A stretch of DNA of 64,000 nt, from assembly GCF_021462405.1 (NCBI RefSeq), contig NZ_JAKEDU010000002.1, positions 301,875-365,874 on the forward strand, read 5' to 3'. Every line of letters starts with the position of its first letter. Within the stretch, counting starts at the first letter, position 1. Source of the stretch: Thermus tengchongensis (lineage in GTDB: Bacteria; Deinococcota; Deinococci; Deinococcales; Thermaceae). The translations under genes and the position numbers were made by a program. The notes under the pieces are model-generated. The model saw only the letters and a list, made by a program, of their open reading frames with translations, was not told the origin of the DNA and ran no database searches. This document shows positions 43,993 through 51,038 of the stretch, one piece after another.

Positions 43993-44037
43993 CTTGCAAG
44001 CGGGAGGTCAGGGGTTCGAATCCCCTCCGCTCCACCA
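43993..44037 (+). repeat. attR: second copy of the 45-bp tRNA-Ala 3' sequence
   Basis: Exact copy of 23798-23842, without the 5' half of a tRNA. It marks the right limit of the provirus. Confidence 0.92.
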
Positions 44038-44059
44038 AGTCCAGGAGGCAAAGCTTTAC

Positions 44060-44090
44060 CCCCCGGCAGCATGGCCGGGGGTTGGTTTTT
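44060..44090 (+). terminator. Original tRNA-Ala terminator, displaced by the provirus
   Basis: Stem CCCCCGGC/GCCGGGGG with a 6-base loop, then TTGGTTTTT. It lies 23 bases past attR, so before integration it would have followed the tRNA CCA end at that spacing. Now it can serve the integrase transcript. Confidence 0.8.
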
Positions 44091-44112
44091 ACCGCCCCTC
44101 GAGGGCGGGTTG

Positions 44113-44220
44113 GTGTTGGGCTTGTATCCCCGCGACAAAGGCCTCGTGGAGCCTTTTTCCGAGTCGATGCAGGCTCACCGGCTCACCTTCCTGGCGGAGG
44201 AGGCCAGGAGGAGAGGGTAG
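44113..44220 (+). CDS. Possible short ORF, doubtful
   Basis: 35 codons from a GTG (MLGLYPRDKGLVEPFSESMQAHRLTFLAEEARRRG). Codon use looks Thermus-like and the end is helical, but no ribosome site or relatives are recognised. It may be a small gene or a remnant. Otherwise this stretch (44091-44235) holds only a CCGCCC/GGGCGG hairpin near 44092. Confidence 0.25.
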   Translation: MLGLYPRDKGLVEPFSESMQAHRLTFLAEEARRRG

Positions 44221-44235
44221 GTGGTTCAAGCAGAC

Positions 44236-44263
44236 GATCCCCTGCCCTAAAGGGCAGGGGATC
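44236..44263. terminator. 13-bp perfect hairpin beside tRNA-Ser
   Basis: GATCCCCTGCCCT and its complement around AA. It starts two bases past the tRNA-Ser CCA end on the minus strand and is followed by TTT on the plus strand. Likely a bidirectional terminator for tRNA-Ser and rightward transcripts. Confidence 0.7.
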
Positions 44264-44265
44264 TT

Positions 44266-44359
44266 TGGCGGAGAGGGCGGGATTCGAACCCGCGAGGCAG
44301 GTTTAAGCCCGCCTACACGATTTCCAGTCGTGTCCCTTCAGCCACTCGGGCACCTCTCC
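44266..44359 (-). tRNA. tRNA-Ser (anticodon GGA)
   Basis: 94 nt with encoded CCA. Acceptor GGAGAGG/CCTCTCC, anticodon loop CTGGAAA giving GGA, a long variable arm (GGCGGGCTTAAACCTGCC), and T-loop GTTCGAATC, as expected for class II tRNA-Ser. Confidence 0.97.
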
Positions 44360-44373
44360 AAGTGCCAAGCTTG

Positions 44374-44402
44374 AGTTTAACAAGGCCCGTTTTTATCGTC
44401 AA
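44374..44402 (-). promoter_or_regulatory. tRNA-Ser promoter
   Basis: Minus strand TTGACG (44402-44397), 17-base spacer, TAAACT (44379-44374), about 15 bases before the tRNA 5' end. Confidence 0.8.
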
Positions 44403-44415
44403 GTAAGCTGAAGGT

Positions 44416-46902
44416 GTGCGGGTGGTGGTGGCCCACGAGAACCTGGACTTTGACGCCCTGGGCTCCATGGTCCTGGCAGGCAGGCTCTTTCCGGGAAGCG
44501 TTCTGGCCTTGATTGGGGGCCTCGAGGGGCCCTTGAAAGAGATTGCCCCCCTTTTGGAGGATCGTCTGGATCTTGTCCCGGCTGCAGAGATTCCTGTGGA
44601 AAAGGTGACCGAGGTGGTCCTGGTGGACAACGCCCGCCCCGAGCGCATCGGCCCCTTCAAGGCCCTGGTGGGCCGGGTGCCCTTTCAGGTCTATGACCAC
44701 CACCCCCGGGCCCCGGGGGACGTGCCTGCGGTGGGGGGCAGGGTGGCCCAGGTGGGGGCCACGGTGAGCCTGCTGGTGCCCCTGGTGCGGGAACGGGGCC
44801 TGACGCTCACCCCCTTGGAGGCCACCTTGGCCTACGCGGGGCTTTGGGAGGACACCGGGGGCTTCAGCTTTCCCTCCACCACGCCTTTGGACCTCGAGGC
44901 CGCCCACTTTCTCGCCCAGCAGGGAGCGGAGATCCCCCGGGTGCGGGAGTGGGTGCGGCCTCAGCTGGGGGAGGAGGCCCGTGAGATTCTCAAAAGCCTT
45001 ATCCGCACCGCCAAGGTGGTGGAACGGCAGGGGTTCCGGCTCCTCCTCGCCCGGGCTCAGGAGGAGGGCTATGTGCCGGCCTTGGCCCCCCTTGCCCATA
45101 CCCTTTTGGACCTGCACGAGGCCGATGGCGTTCTCCTGGTCCTCCGGCTTGCCCGGGAGGTCCTCCTCATCGCCCGGAGCCGGGAACGGTTGGATGTGGG
45201 CCGCTGGCTTTCCCAGGTGGGAGGTGGAGGGCACCCGCGGGCGGCCTTTGCCCGGGTGCGGGGGGTGCGCAATGCGGTGCGGCGCCTTCTGGAAAGCCTA
45301 CCCCAGTACCTGGAACCCGAGCCCACCCTAGCCGAGGTTATGTCCGCGCCTGTGGAAACCTTGCGCCCCACCACCGTGCGGGAAGCCCTGCGGATCCTGG
45401 AGGAGCGGGGGTACGGGGCCATGCCCGTGGTGGAGCCCCTGGAGGGGGGAAGGGTGCGGGTCTTGGGCCTGGCCCGGCGAAGGGACCTCAGGAAGGCGGA
45501 AAGGCTCGGCCTGGCGGAGCATCCCGTGGAGGGCTTTTTGGCCCGGGCCCTTGTCCTTCCCCCGGAGACCCCCCTTTCCCAGGTGGAGCCCCACTTGAAG
45601 GCGGGAGGGGGAAGGGTCCTGGTGGGGGAGAGGTTGGGGGAGGGGGTTAAGCTTCTTGGGATCTTTACCCGTACCGACCTCTACCGCAAGAAGCCCGCTT
45701 TGGAGAAGCCTCTGGGGGAGCGGATCCTGGAAGCCTTGCCCGAAGGGGCCAGGCGGGTGGTATTGGCCCTTAGGGAGGCCTTCCCGCAAGGGATCTACCT
45801 GGTGGGGGGGGCGGTGCGGGATGCCCTTTTGGACCGGTCGGGCCCCGACCTGGACCTGGTTCTGGAACCGGGGATCAGGGTGGGGGAGGTGGCCCATTTC
45901 CTAGTGGAGCGGTTTGGGGGAAGCTACGGCCTGCACTACGCCTTCGGCACCGCCCGGGTGCACGTGAGCTTTGGCCTTACCGTGGACCTGGCGGAAAGCC
46001 GCGAAGAGGTCTACCCCTACCCCGGGGCCCTGCCCCAGGTGCGTCCGGCCCCCATCGCCAAGGACCTGGAGAGGCGGGATTACACGGTGAACGCCATGGC
46101 CCTGTCCCTGGCGACTTTAGAGCTTTTAGATCCCTATGGGGGCCTCGAGGATCTAAGGAACCGCCTCCTCCGCCCCCTTCATCCCCTTTCCTTCGTAGAG
46201 GACCCGAGCCGCATCGTCCGGGGGGCGCGCCTGGCCGCCCGGTTGGCCTTTCGTTTTTCCGAGGAGGCCTTAAAGGCCTTGCCCCCAGCCCTTCTTCCCG
46301 AGGTGCTCAAGGGCGCCAGCAAGAGCCGCCTGCGCGACGAGCTCTTCTTGACCCTGGAGGAGGACACCTTCCTCGAGGCCCTTTCCCTTTTGGAGGAGCT
46401 TGGCGCTTTGGGTCCCCTCTACGGGCTAAAGCTTCCACCCAAGAACCCCTTTGTGCGGCTTAGGTGGGGGCCTCTGGAAGACGAGGGATTCCCCCCTGGG
46501 CGGGGGAGGGTGGAAGCCCGCCTCCTCCTTCTCCTCTACTTCCAGGAAAACCCCCTGGAAAAGGCCTCGGCCCTGGGGCTTCCCAAGCGGTTACAGGAGG
46601 CCTTGGCCCTGCTTCTCAAAGGCTCCTGGGAGGAGGCGGACAAGGAGGTCTTGGGAAAAGAACCCCTGCGGAGCGTTTTCCTAGCCCTCTTTCCCGAGAA
46701 GGAGGCCTGGCTTACGGAAAAGAGGCGGGTCCTCATGGGACGGGATCTCTTGCAGCTGGGCCTAAAGCCCGGTCCCAGGGTGGGGGAGATCCTGCGCCAG
46801 GTGGCCGAGGCGCGGGCCCGGGGGGAGGTAAGGACCTTCGAGGAGGAACTGGCCTTAGCCCGTAGACTGATAGGCGATGGGTCTTTTTCCGTACCTCAAT
46901 GA
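44416..46902 (+). CDS. DHH phosphoesterase-CBS-tRNA nucleotidyltransferase fusion
   Basis: 828 aa. Domains in order: DHH/DHHA1 (about 1-300; AHENLDFDALGS, VYDHHPRAPGD, GGGGHPRAAF), two CBS domains (about 305-430), then a class II poly(A) polymerase/CCA-adding domain (about 450-828; LVGGAVRDALLDRSGPDLDLVLE, RRDYTVNAMAL, EDPSRIVRGARLAARL). Such fusions occur in Thermus, Aquificae and cyanobacteria and add or repair tRNA 3' ends; the DHH part may trim nano-RNA or tRNA ends. GTG start. Encoded next to a tRNA gene. Confidence 0.9.
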   Translation: MRVVVAHENLDFDALGSMVLAGRLFPGSVLALIGGLEGPLKEIAPLLEDRLDLVPAAEIPVEKVTEVVLVDNARPERIGPFKALVGRVPFQVYDHHPRAPGDVPAVGGRVAQVGATVSLLVPLVRERGLTLTPLEATLAYAGLWEDTGGFSFPSTTPLDLEAAHFLAQQGAEIPRVREWVRPQLGEEAREILKSLIRTAKVVERQGFRLLLARAQEEGYVPALAPLAHTLLDLHEADGVLLVLRLAREVLLIARSRERLDVGRWLSQVGGGGHPRAAFARVRGVRNAVRRLLESLPQYLEPEPTLAEVMSAPVETLRPTTVREALRILEERGYGAMPVVEPLEGGRVRVLGLARRRDLRKAERLGLAEHPVEGFLARALVLPPETPLSQVEPHLKAGGGRVLVGERLGEGVKLLGIFTRTDLYRKKPALEKPLGERILEALPEGARRVVLALREAFPQGIYLVGGAVRDALLDRSGPDLDLVLEPGIRVGEVAHFLVERFGGSYGLHYAFGTARVHVSFGLTVDLAESREEVYPYPGALPQVRPAPIAKDLERRDYTVNAMALSLATLELLDPYGGLEDLRNRLLRPLHPLSFVEDPSRIVRGARLAARLAFRFSEEALKALPPALLPEVLKGASKSRLRDELFLTLEEDTFLEALSLLEELGALGPLYGLKLPPKNPFVRLRWGPLEDEGFPPGRGRVEARLLLLLYFQENPLEKASALGLPKRLQEALALLLKGSWEEADKEVLGKEPLRSVFLALFPEKEAWLTEKRRVLMGRDLLQLGLKPGPRVGEILRQVAEARARGEVRTFEEELALARRLIGDGSFSVPQ

Positions 46903-47482
46903 CCCCCCGGTCTTCCTGGTGGCCTTGGCCCTAAGCGTGTTCGGCTTAGTGATCCACAACCTCTTCCAGGCCTACCTGGCGGACCGTTATGGGGATACGG
47001 CTCCCCGCCGCTACGGTTTCCTCTCCTTGGACCTAAAGGCCCACCTTGAACCTTTAGGCCTGGTCTTTTTGCTCCTTTTGGGTTTCGGATGGCCGAGATC
47101 CGTACCCACGAACCTTCCGGGAAGGAAGGGGGCCATGGTGGCCCTCATGGGGCCTTTGGGGTTCTTTGTGGCCGCCTTCCTCTATGGCCTTCTCGCCCGC
47201 TTCCTGCCCTATCCCTTCGGCGAAGGGCTTTTGCTGGCCCAAAGGCTCATGCTCCTTCACGCCGCCATCTACCTTTTCCCCGTGCCTCCCTTGGATGGGG
47301 CCAAGGCCCTCTACGCGGTGGGCGGGTATGAGGCCCGGCGCTTTCTGGAGCAGCTTGCGGCCTACGGACCCCTGGGTTTCATCCTGATCTTTCTGGTTCT
47401 CTCCTATACCGGGGTTACCGGGGCGGTGGTCCAAGGGCTTGCGGGCTTCTTGGCCACGCTATACCGGGTCATCGGGTTATGA
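46877..47482 (+). CDS. M50-like membrane protein lacking the HExxH zinc motif (pseudoprotease)
   Basis: 201 aa, about six helices. It aligns by eye with the active M50 protein encoded next: helix 1 has VIHNLFQAYLADRYGD where the paralogue has [16 protein letters not shown], so the catalytic Glu and second His are gone. The distal LFPVPPLDGAK motif is kept, as is the FGWxxxVP segment. Presumably catalytically dead; might act as partner or regulator. Overlaps the fusion gene by 26 bases and its paralogue by four. Confidence 0.8.
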   Translation: MGLFPYLNDPPVFLVALALSVFGLVIHNLFQAYLADRYGDTAPRRYGFLSLDLKAHLEPLGLVFLLLLGFGWPRSVPTNLPGRKGAMVALMGPLGFFVAAFLYGLLARFLPYPFGEGLLLAQRLMLLHAAIYLFPVPPLDGAKALYAVGGYEARRFLEQLAAYGPLGFILIFLVLSYTGVTGAVVQGLAGFLATLYRVIGL

Positions 47483-48138
47483 TCGGCCTTTTGCAGCAGG
47501 ATCCCCTAGCCTTTATCCTTACCTTCGCCGTTTTGGTGTTTAGCCTGGTCCTTCACGAGCTGGGCCACGCCTACGCCGCCTACCTCTTCGGGGACCCCAC
47601 CGCCAAGCGGGCGGGCCGCCTCACCCTGAACCCCTTGAAGCACCTGGACCCTTTGGGCACGGTCCTCCTCCTCTTCGTGGGCTTCGGCTGGGCCAAACCG
47701 GTGCCCATCTACCCCCCGGCCTTCCGCCACTACCGCCTGGGGCTCTTCATGGTCTCCATCGCCGGGATCGCCATCAACCTGGTCCTGGCGGTGCTCTTTG
47801 CCCTCCTGGTTCGGGGGCTATTTGCCCTGGATCCCGTGGGAGTGGTCATGACCCTAAGGGGGGAGGGGCAGACTGGGCTTGGCCTGCTGGCCCTGGCGGC
47901 CTTTTTCGCCAGCTCCATCAACCTGGTCCTGGCGGTCTTCAACCTCCTGCCCATCCCGCCCCTGGACGGCTCCAAGATCCTGCAAAGCCTCCTGCCCCTT
48001 TCCTGGCAGCCCCTCCTTTGGCGTCTGGAGCAGTACGCCTGGCTTTCCTTTCTCCTGATCCTCACCGTGCTCCGGGGGCCCATCCAGGAGGTGTTGCGTT
48101 GGGCCAGGAGAGTCTTTTTCGGCTTTTTCTTCGGCTAG
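47479..48138 (+). CDS. Site-2-type zinc protease (M50B, YwhC/Rv-like)
   Basis: 219 aa, about six membrane helices. Intact HELGHAYAA in helix 1 and [12 protein letters not shown] in the later helix provide zinc ligands; no PDZ domain. Short M50 proteases of this kind are widespread and their substrates are mostly unknown. Four-base overlap with the degenerate paralogue suggests balanced synthesis. Confidence 0.88.
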   Translation: MIGLLQQDPLAFILTFAVLVFSLVLHELGHAYAAYLFGDPTAKRAGRLTLNPLKHLDPLGTVLLLFVGFGWAKPVPIYPPAFRHYRLGLFMVSIAGIAINLVLAVLFALLVRGLFALDPVGVVMTLRGEGQTGLGLLALAAFFASSINLVLAVFNLLPIPPLDGSKILQSLLPLSWQPLLWRLEQYAWLSFLLILTVLRGPIQEVLRWARRVFFGFFFG

Positions 48139-48147
48139 ACTGGGGGT

Positions 48148-48366
48148 GTGCGCATCCTCAGCCTGGTCCTGGCGGTTCTCTCCTTCCTTTTGCTACTCCC
48201 TGCCCTCCTGCCTCTCCTTGGCTGGCTCAACTGGTTGGTTCTGCCCTTGAGCTTGCTGGCTGCGGGGTTCGGGATCCTTTCTGGGGAAGATCGGGCCTTT
48301 AAGCTCGGGCTTTTGGTCCTGGCGGTTTCTGCGTTGCGCCTCCTCTTAGGGGGGGGTTTCCTCTAG
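48148..48366 (+). CDS. Small membrane protein
   Basis: 72 aa with three hydrophobic segments and a short GEDRAFK loop. GTG start nine bases after the protease stop, so probably co-transcribed. Overlaps the converging nfo gene by 21 bases. Unknown function. Confidence 0.6.
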   Translation: MRILSLVLAVLSFLLLLPALLPLLGWLNWLVLPLSLLAAGFGILSGEDRAFKLGLLVLAVSALRLLLGGGFL

Positions 48367-49164
48367 CCACTCCCTTAGAACCTTCAGGTTCCAGGTGTCT
48401 TCCTCCGGGCTCCTGGGGGTTTCCAGGATGAACACCCTACCCGCCAGCCGGGGGTCCAGGAGCACCCCCTTGAGGCCCTCCCCGATCTGGCCTTGGAGAA
48501 GGTGGGCGTGGTGGTCGATGCGGCTTCCCAGGCCGCCCACGGAGTCGTTGAGGTGGACCACGGGTACCCGCTCCAGGCCCACGGTGCGGTCCAGCTCGGT
48601 GAGGACGGCTTCCGGGGCCTCCTTCACGTCGTAGCCCGCGGCGTAGGCGTGGCAGGTGTCCAGGCAGACCCCTAAGGGGGTGTCCTGGATGAGCCAGGAG
48701 AGCTCCTCAAAGCGCGCCCCCACCTTCTCCCCGCCCCCGGCGGTGTTCTCCACCAAAAGCTGGGGCCTATCCCGCACCCCGGCCAGGCGCAGGGCCCTCA
48801 AGAGCCCTTCCTTCACCCGCTCGGGGCTTCCGGAGCCGGGGTGGACCACCACGTACTCCAGACCCAGGAGGCGGGCCTTTTCCAGGTCGTCCGCCAGGCT
48901 CATCACGCTCTTTTCCCAAAGCTCCCCTTCCGCCCCCAGGTTCACCAGGTAGGAGGCGTGGACCACCCCGGGAAGCTCCCCCGCCATCTCCCGAAGCGCC
49001 CGGAAGGCCTCCACCTCGGTGGAGGAGAGGGCGCGGGTTTTCCAGCTCCTCGGGCTTTTGGCGAAGATCTGGAAGGCGGAAAGGCCCAGGGCCTGGGCCT
49101 CCTCCACCGCCCCCGCCACCCCCTTCTTGCCGGCGATGGAGAGGTGGAAGCCGTAGCGCCTCAT
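48346..49164 (-). CDS. nfo: Endonuclease IV
   Basis: 272 aa TIM-barrel AP endonuclease. Metal-binding residues in [36 protein letters not shown] and the HHAH motif are present. Incises abasic sites in base-excision repair. Four-base overlap with rlpA. Confidence 0.94.
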   Translation of the reverse strand: MRRYGFHLSIAGKKGVAGAVEEAQALGLSAFQIFAKSPRSWKTRALSSTEVEAFRALREMAGELPGVVHASYLVNLGAEGELWEKSVMSLADDLEKARLLGLEYVVVHPGSGSPERVKEGLLRALRLAGVRDRPQLLVENTAGGGEKVGARFEELSWLIQDTPLGVCLDTCHAYAAGYDVKEAPEAVLTELDRTVGLERVPVVHLNDSVGGLGSRIDHHAHLLQGQIGEGLKGVLLDPRLAGRVFILETPRSPEEDTWNLKVLREWLEETPP

Positions 49165-49664
49165 GGGAGCACCTCCAGCCGTACGGGGGTGGCGCTAAGG
49201 GCCCCGATGGCCTTGGCGGCGGCGTAGGAGAGGTCGATGATGTACCGGCCCCCAAAGGGCCCCCGGTCGTTGATGCGCACCACCACGCTCTGGCCGTTCT
49301 TGAGGTTCGTCACCCGCACCCGGGTGCCGAAGGGGAGGGAGGGGTGGGCGGCGGTGAGGGCGTGCATGTCGTAGGGCTCGCCGCTGGCGGTGCGGCGGCC
49401 GTGGAAGCCGGGGCCGTACCACACCGCTAGGCCCTCCTGGAACACCCTGCCCTTCTCCTGGGGCTCCTGGCGGGGTTCTTCAGGGGTTACCCGCAGGACC
49501 TGTCCTGGGCGGATGAGATCGGTTTGAAGCCCGTTCAGGCGCTTAAGCTCGGCCACGCTGAGGCCGTGGGCCTTGGCGATGCGGAAGAGGGTGTCCCCCT
49601 TTTGCACGGTGTAGGTCTGCGCCAAGGCGCTGGCGAGGAACAGGGTCAAGACGAGGGCGCGCAC
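49161..49664 (-). CDS. RlpA-like exported protein with LysM domain
   Basis: 167 aa. Signal peptide ([13 protein letters not shown]), LysM ([29 protein letters not shown], about 18-60), then an RlpA double-psi beta barrel ([44 protein letters not shown]) with the conserved Asp. RlpA proteins cut naked glycan strands at the septum. Adjacent to the peptidase gene. Confidence 0.9.
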   Translation of the reverse strand: MRALVLTLFLASALAQTYTVQKGDTLFRIAKAHGLSVAELKRLNGLQTDLIRPGQVLRVTPEEPRQEPQEKGRVFQEGLAVWYGPGFHGRRTASGEPYDMHALTAAHPSLPFGTRVRVTNLKNGQSVVVRINDRGPFGGRYIIDLSYAAAKAIGALSATPVRLEVLP

Positions 49665-50702
49665 CTACACCTCCTGCCAGCCCCGGGGGAAGCGGGAGAG
49701 GAGCTCCATGCCGGTTTCCGTGATGAGGACCAGTTCCTCAATCCGCACCCCGCCCACCCCGGGCAGGTAGACCCCAGGCTCCACGGTGACCACCATGCCG
49801 GGCTCCAGGGTCTCCTCCGTGTAGGGGGAAAGCCCCGGCCCCTCGTGCACCGCAAGCCCCACCCCGTGCCCCAGGGAGTGGACGAAGTAGCGGTCCAGGT
49901 CAAAGCGCTTAAGCTCCTCCCGGGCCAGGGCGTCCATTTCCTTGGTGCTCTTCCCAGGGCCCAAAACTTCTAGGACCCGTTCTAAGGCGGCCAGGGTGGC
50001 CGCAAAGGCCCGCTTGAGTTCCCCATCCACCTTTCCCAAGGCTACGGTGCGGGTCATGTCGGAGTGGTAGCCCGCCACTCTGGCCCCCAGGTCCAGGGTG
50101 ACGAGCTCCCCCGCCTTTAGGGGCTTCTCCGAGGCTCCGGCGTGGGGCAAGGCCCCCCGTTCCCCCGAGGCCACGATGGGGGGGAAGGCTACCCCCTCGG
50201 CCCCCCGCCGTCGCAGGAAGAACTCGATCTCCAAGGCCACTTCCCGCTCGGCCACCCCGGGCTTCAGGAGCCCTAAGGCGTGGGCCAGGGCCTCTTCGGC
50301 CAGGGCCTGGGCCTTCCGGATCTGGGCCACCTCCTCCGGGGCCTTCTTCAGGCGCAGACGCTCCACCACCCCCTTGGTGGGCACCCACTCCGCGGGGGCA
50401 AGCTCCCGCAGGCGTTCCAGGGCGGCGTAGGGGAGGTGCTCGGCCTCAAAGCCCACCCGGCCCCTTAGGCCCTTGAAGACCTCCTCCTTCTCCTCACGTC
50501 TCAGGACCTTGGCGGGGATGCGGCTTTCCCTTTCCGCCTCGGGGTAGCGGGGGTCGGTGAGGAGGAAGGCCTCCCCCTCCAGGAGGAGGACCTGGGCGTC
50601 CTCGGGGTGGGGAAAGCCGGAGAGGTAGCGGACGTTTTCTGGACGGGTGATGTAGAGGGCGTCTAGCCCCAGGGAGTCCAGCAGGGTCTTGGGGTCCAAC
50701 AC
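49665..50702 (-). CDS. Xaa-Pro aminopeptidase (M24 family)
   Basis: 345 aa. N-terminal creatinase-like domain and C-terminal pita-bread domain with metal ligands in VTLDLGARVAGYHSDMTRT, HGVGLAVHEGP and VTVEPGVYLPGVGGVRIEE. Cleaves N-terminal residues before proline. GTG 50702 begins the conserved N-terminus (LDPKTLLDSLGLDALYITRPENVRYLSG); longer starts would add Pro/Gly junk. Confidence 0.9.
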   Translation of the reverse strand: MLDPKTLLDSLGLDALYITRPENVRYLSGFPHPEDAQVLLLEGEAFLLTDPRYPEAERESRIPAKVLRREEKEEVFKGLRGRVGFEAEHLPYAALERLRELAPAEWVPTKGVVERLRLKKAPEEVAQIRKAQALAEEALAHALGLLKPGVAEREVALEIEFFLRRRGAEGVAFPPIVASGERGALPHAGASEKPLKAGELVTLDLGARVAGYHSDMTRTVALGKVDGELKRAFAATLAALERVLEVLGPGKSTKEMDALAREELKRFDLDRYFVHSLGHGVGLAVHEGPGLSPYTEETLEPGMVVTVEPGVYLPGVGGVRIEELVLITETGMELLSRFPRGWQEV

Positions 50703-50722
50703 GGGGCCACTATACCACTCGC

Positions 50723-51034
50723 CTAGCCCTCCTCCAGGTTTACGCCCCGGTAGACCTCGTCCACCGCCAGCTCCAAGGAGGGGCAGGGGAGGGGGAGGCT
50801 TTCCCCCGGTCCCAGGCGGAGGTAGGTCCACTTGTTTCCCTCCCGCAGGTAGGCCTCGAGGCCCACCCGGCGGCTGTCCAGGAGGAGGTAGGCCCGCAAG
50901 GAGGGGAGCCTGAGGTAGTGCCATAGCTTCTTCCCCCGGTCCAGGTCCTCGGTGCTTTCCGAGCGGATGGGGCTTTGCTCCTCCAGTTGGAGGTAGGCCT
51001 CGAGGCTGAGGGCCTTTCCCGAGGGTTCGGCCAT
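50723..51034 (-). pseudogene. Internally deleted Uma2-family (DUF820) endonuclease remnant
   Basis: 103 aa where the family has about 190. Residues 1-25 (LSLEAYLQLEEQSPIRSE) match the Uma2 N-terminus and residues about 26-100 (STEDLDRGKKLWHYLRLPSLRAYLLLDSRRVGLEAYLREG) match its C-terminal third. The middle with the PD-(D/E)xK catalytic residues is missing without a frameshift. Probably inactive. Confidence 0.7.
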
Positions 51035-51038
51035 GCCC

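Larger units (their letters stand above)
23843..44037. mobile_element. Integrated tailless, membrane-containing provirus (P23-77/IN93-like, Matsushitaviridae)
   Basis: 20,195 bp bounded by 45-bp att repeats in tRNA-Ala, with a tyrosine integrase beside attR and a Cro/S24-repressor pair near it. Structural genes run leftward. There is no terminase, portal, tail-tape or head-protease gene. Instead there is a HerA/FtsK-like packaging ATPase followed by a membrane protein, a 173-aa and a 293-aa protein, and a set of one-helix proteins. From memory, P23-77 has VP16 (173 aa) and VP17 (about 291 aa) in this order after its ATPase, and IN93 is a temperate relative of similar size (about 19.6 kb). The modules look complete, so it may be inducible. 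Confidence 0.88.

Noticed and set aside
23843..44037. Tailed-phage prophage
   Set aside because: No large terminase, portal, capsid protease, tape-measure or tail-sheath gene. The ATPase is of the compact HerA/FtsK kind.
43972..44220. An 82-codon frame starting before and running across attR
   Set aside because: It would cross the recombination site and the terminator hairpin. Only the last 35 codons are kept as a doubtful short ORF.
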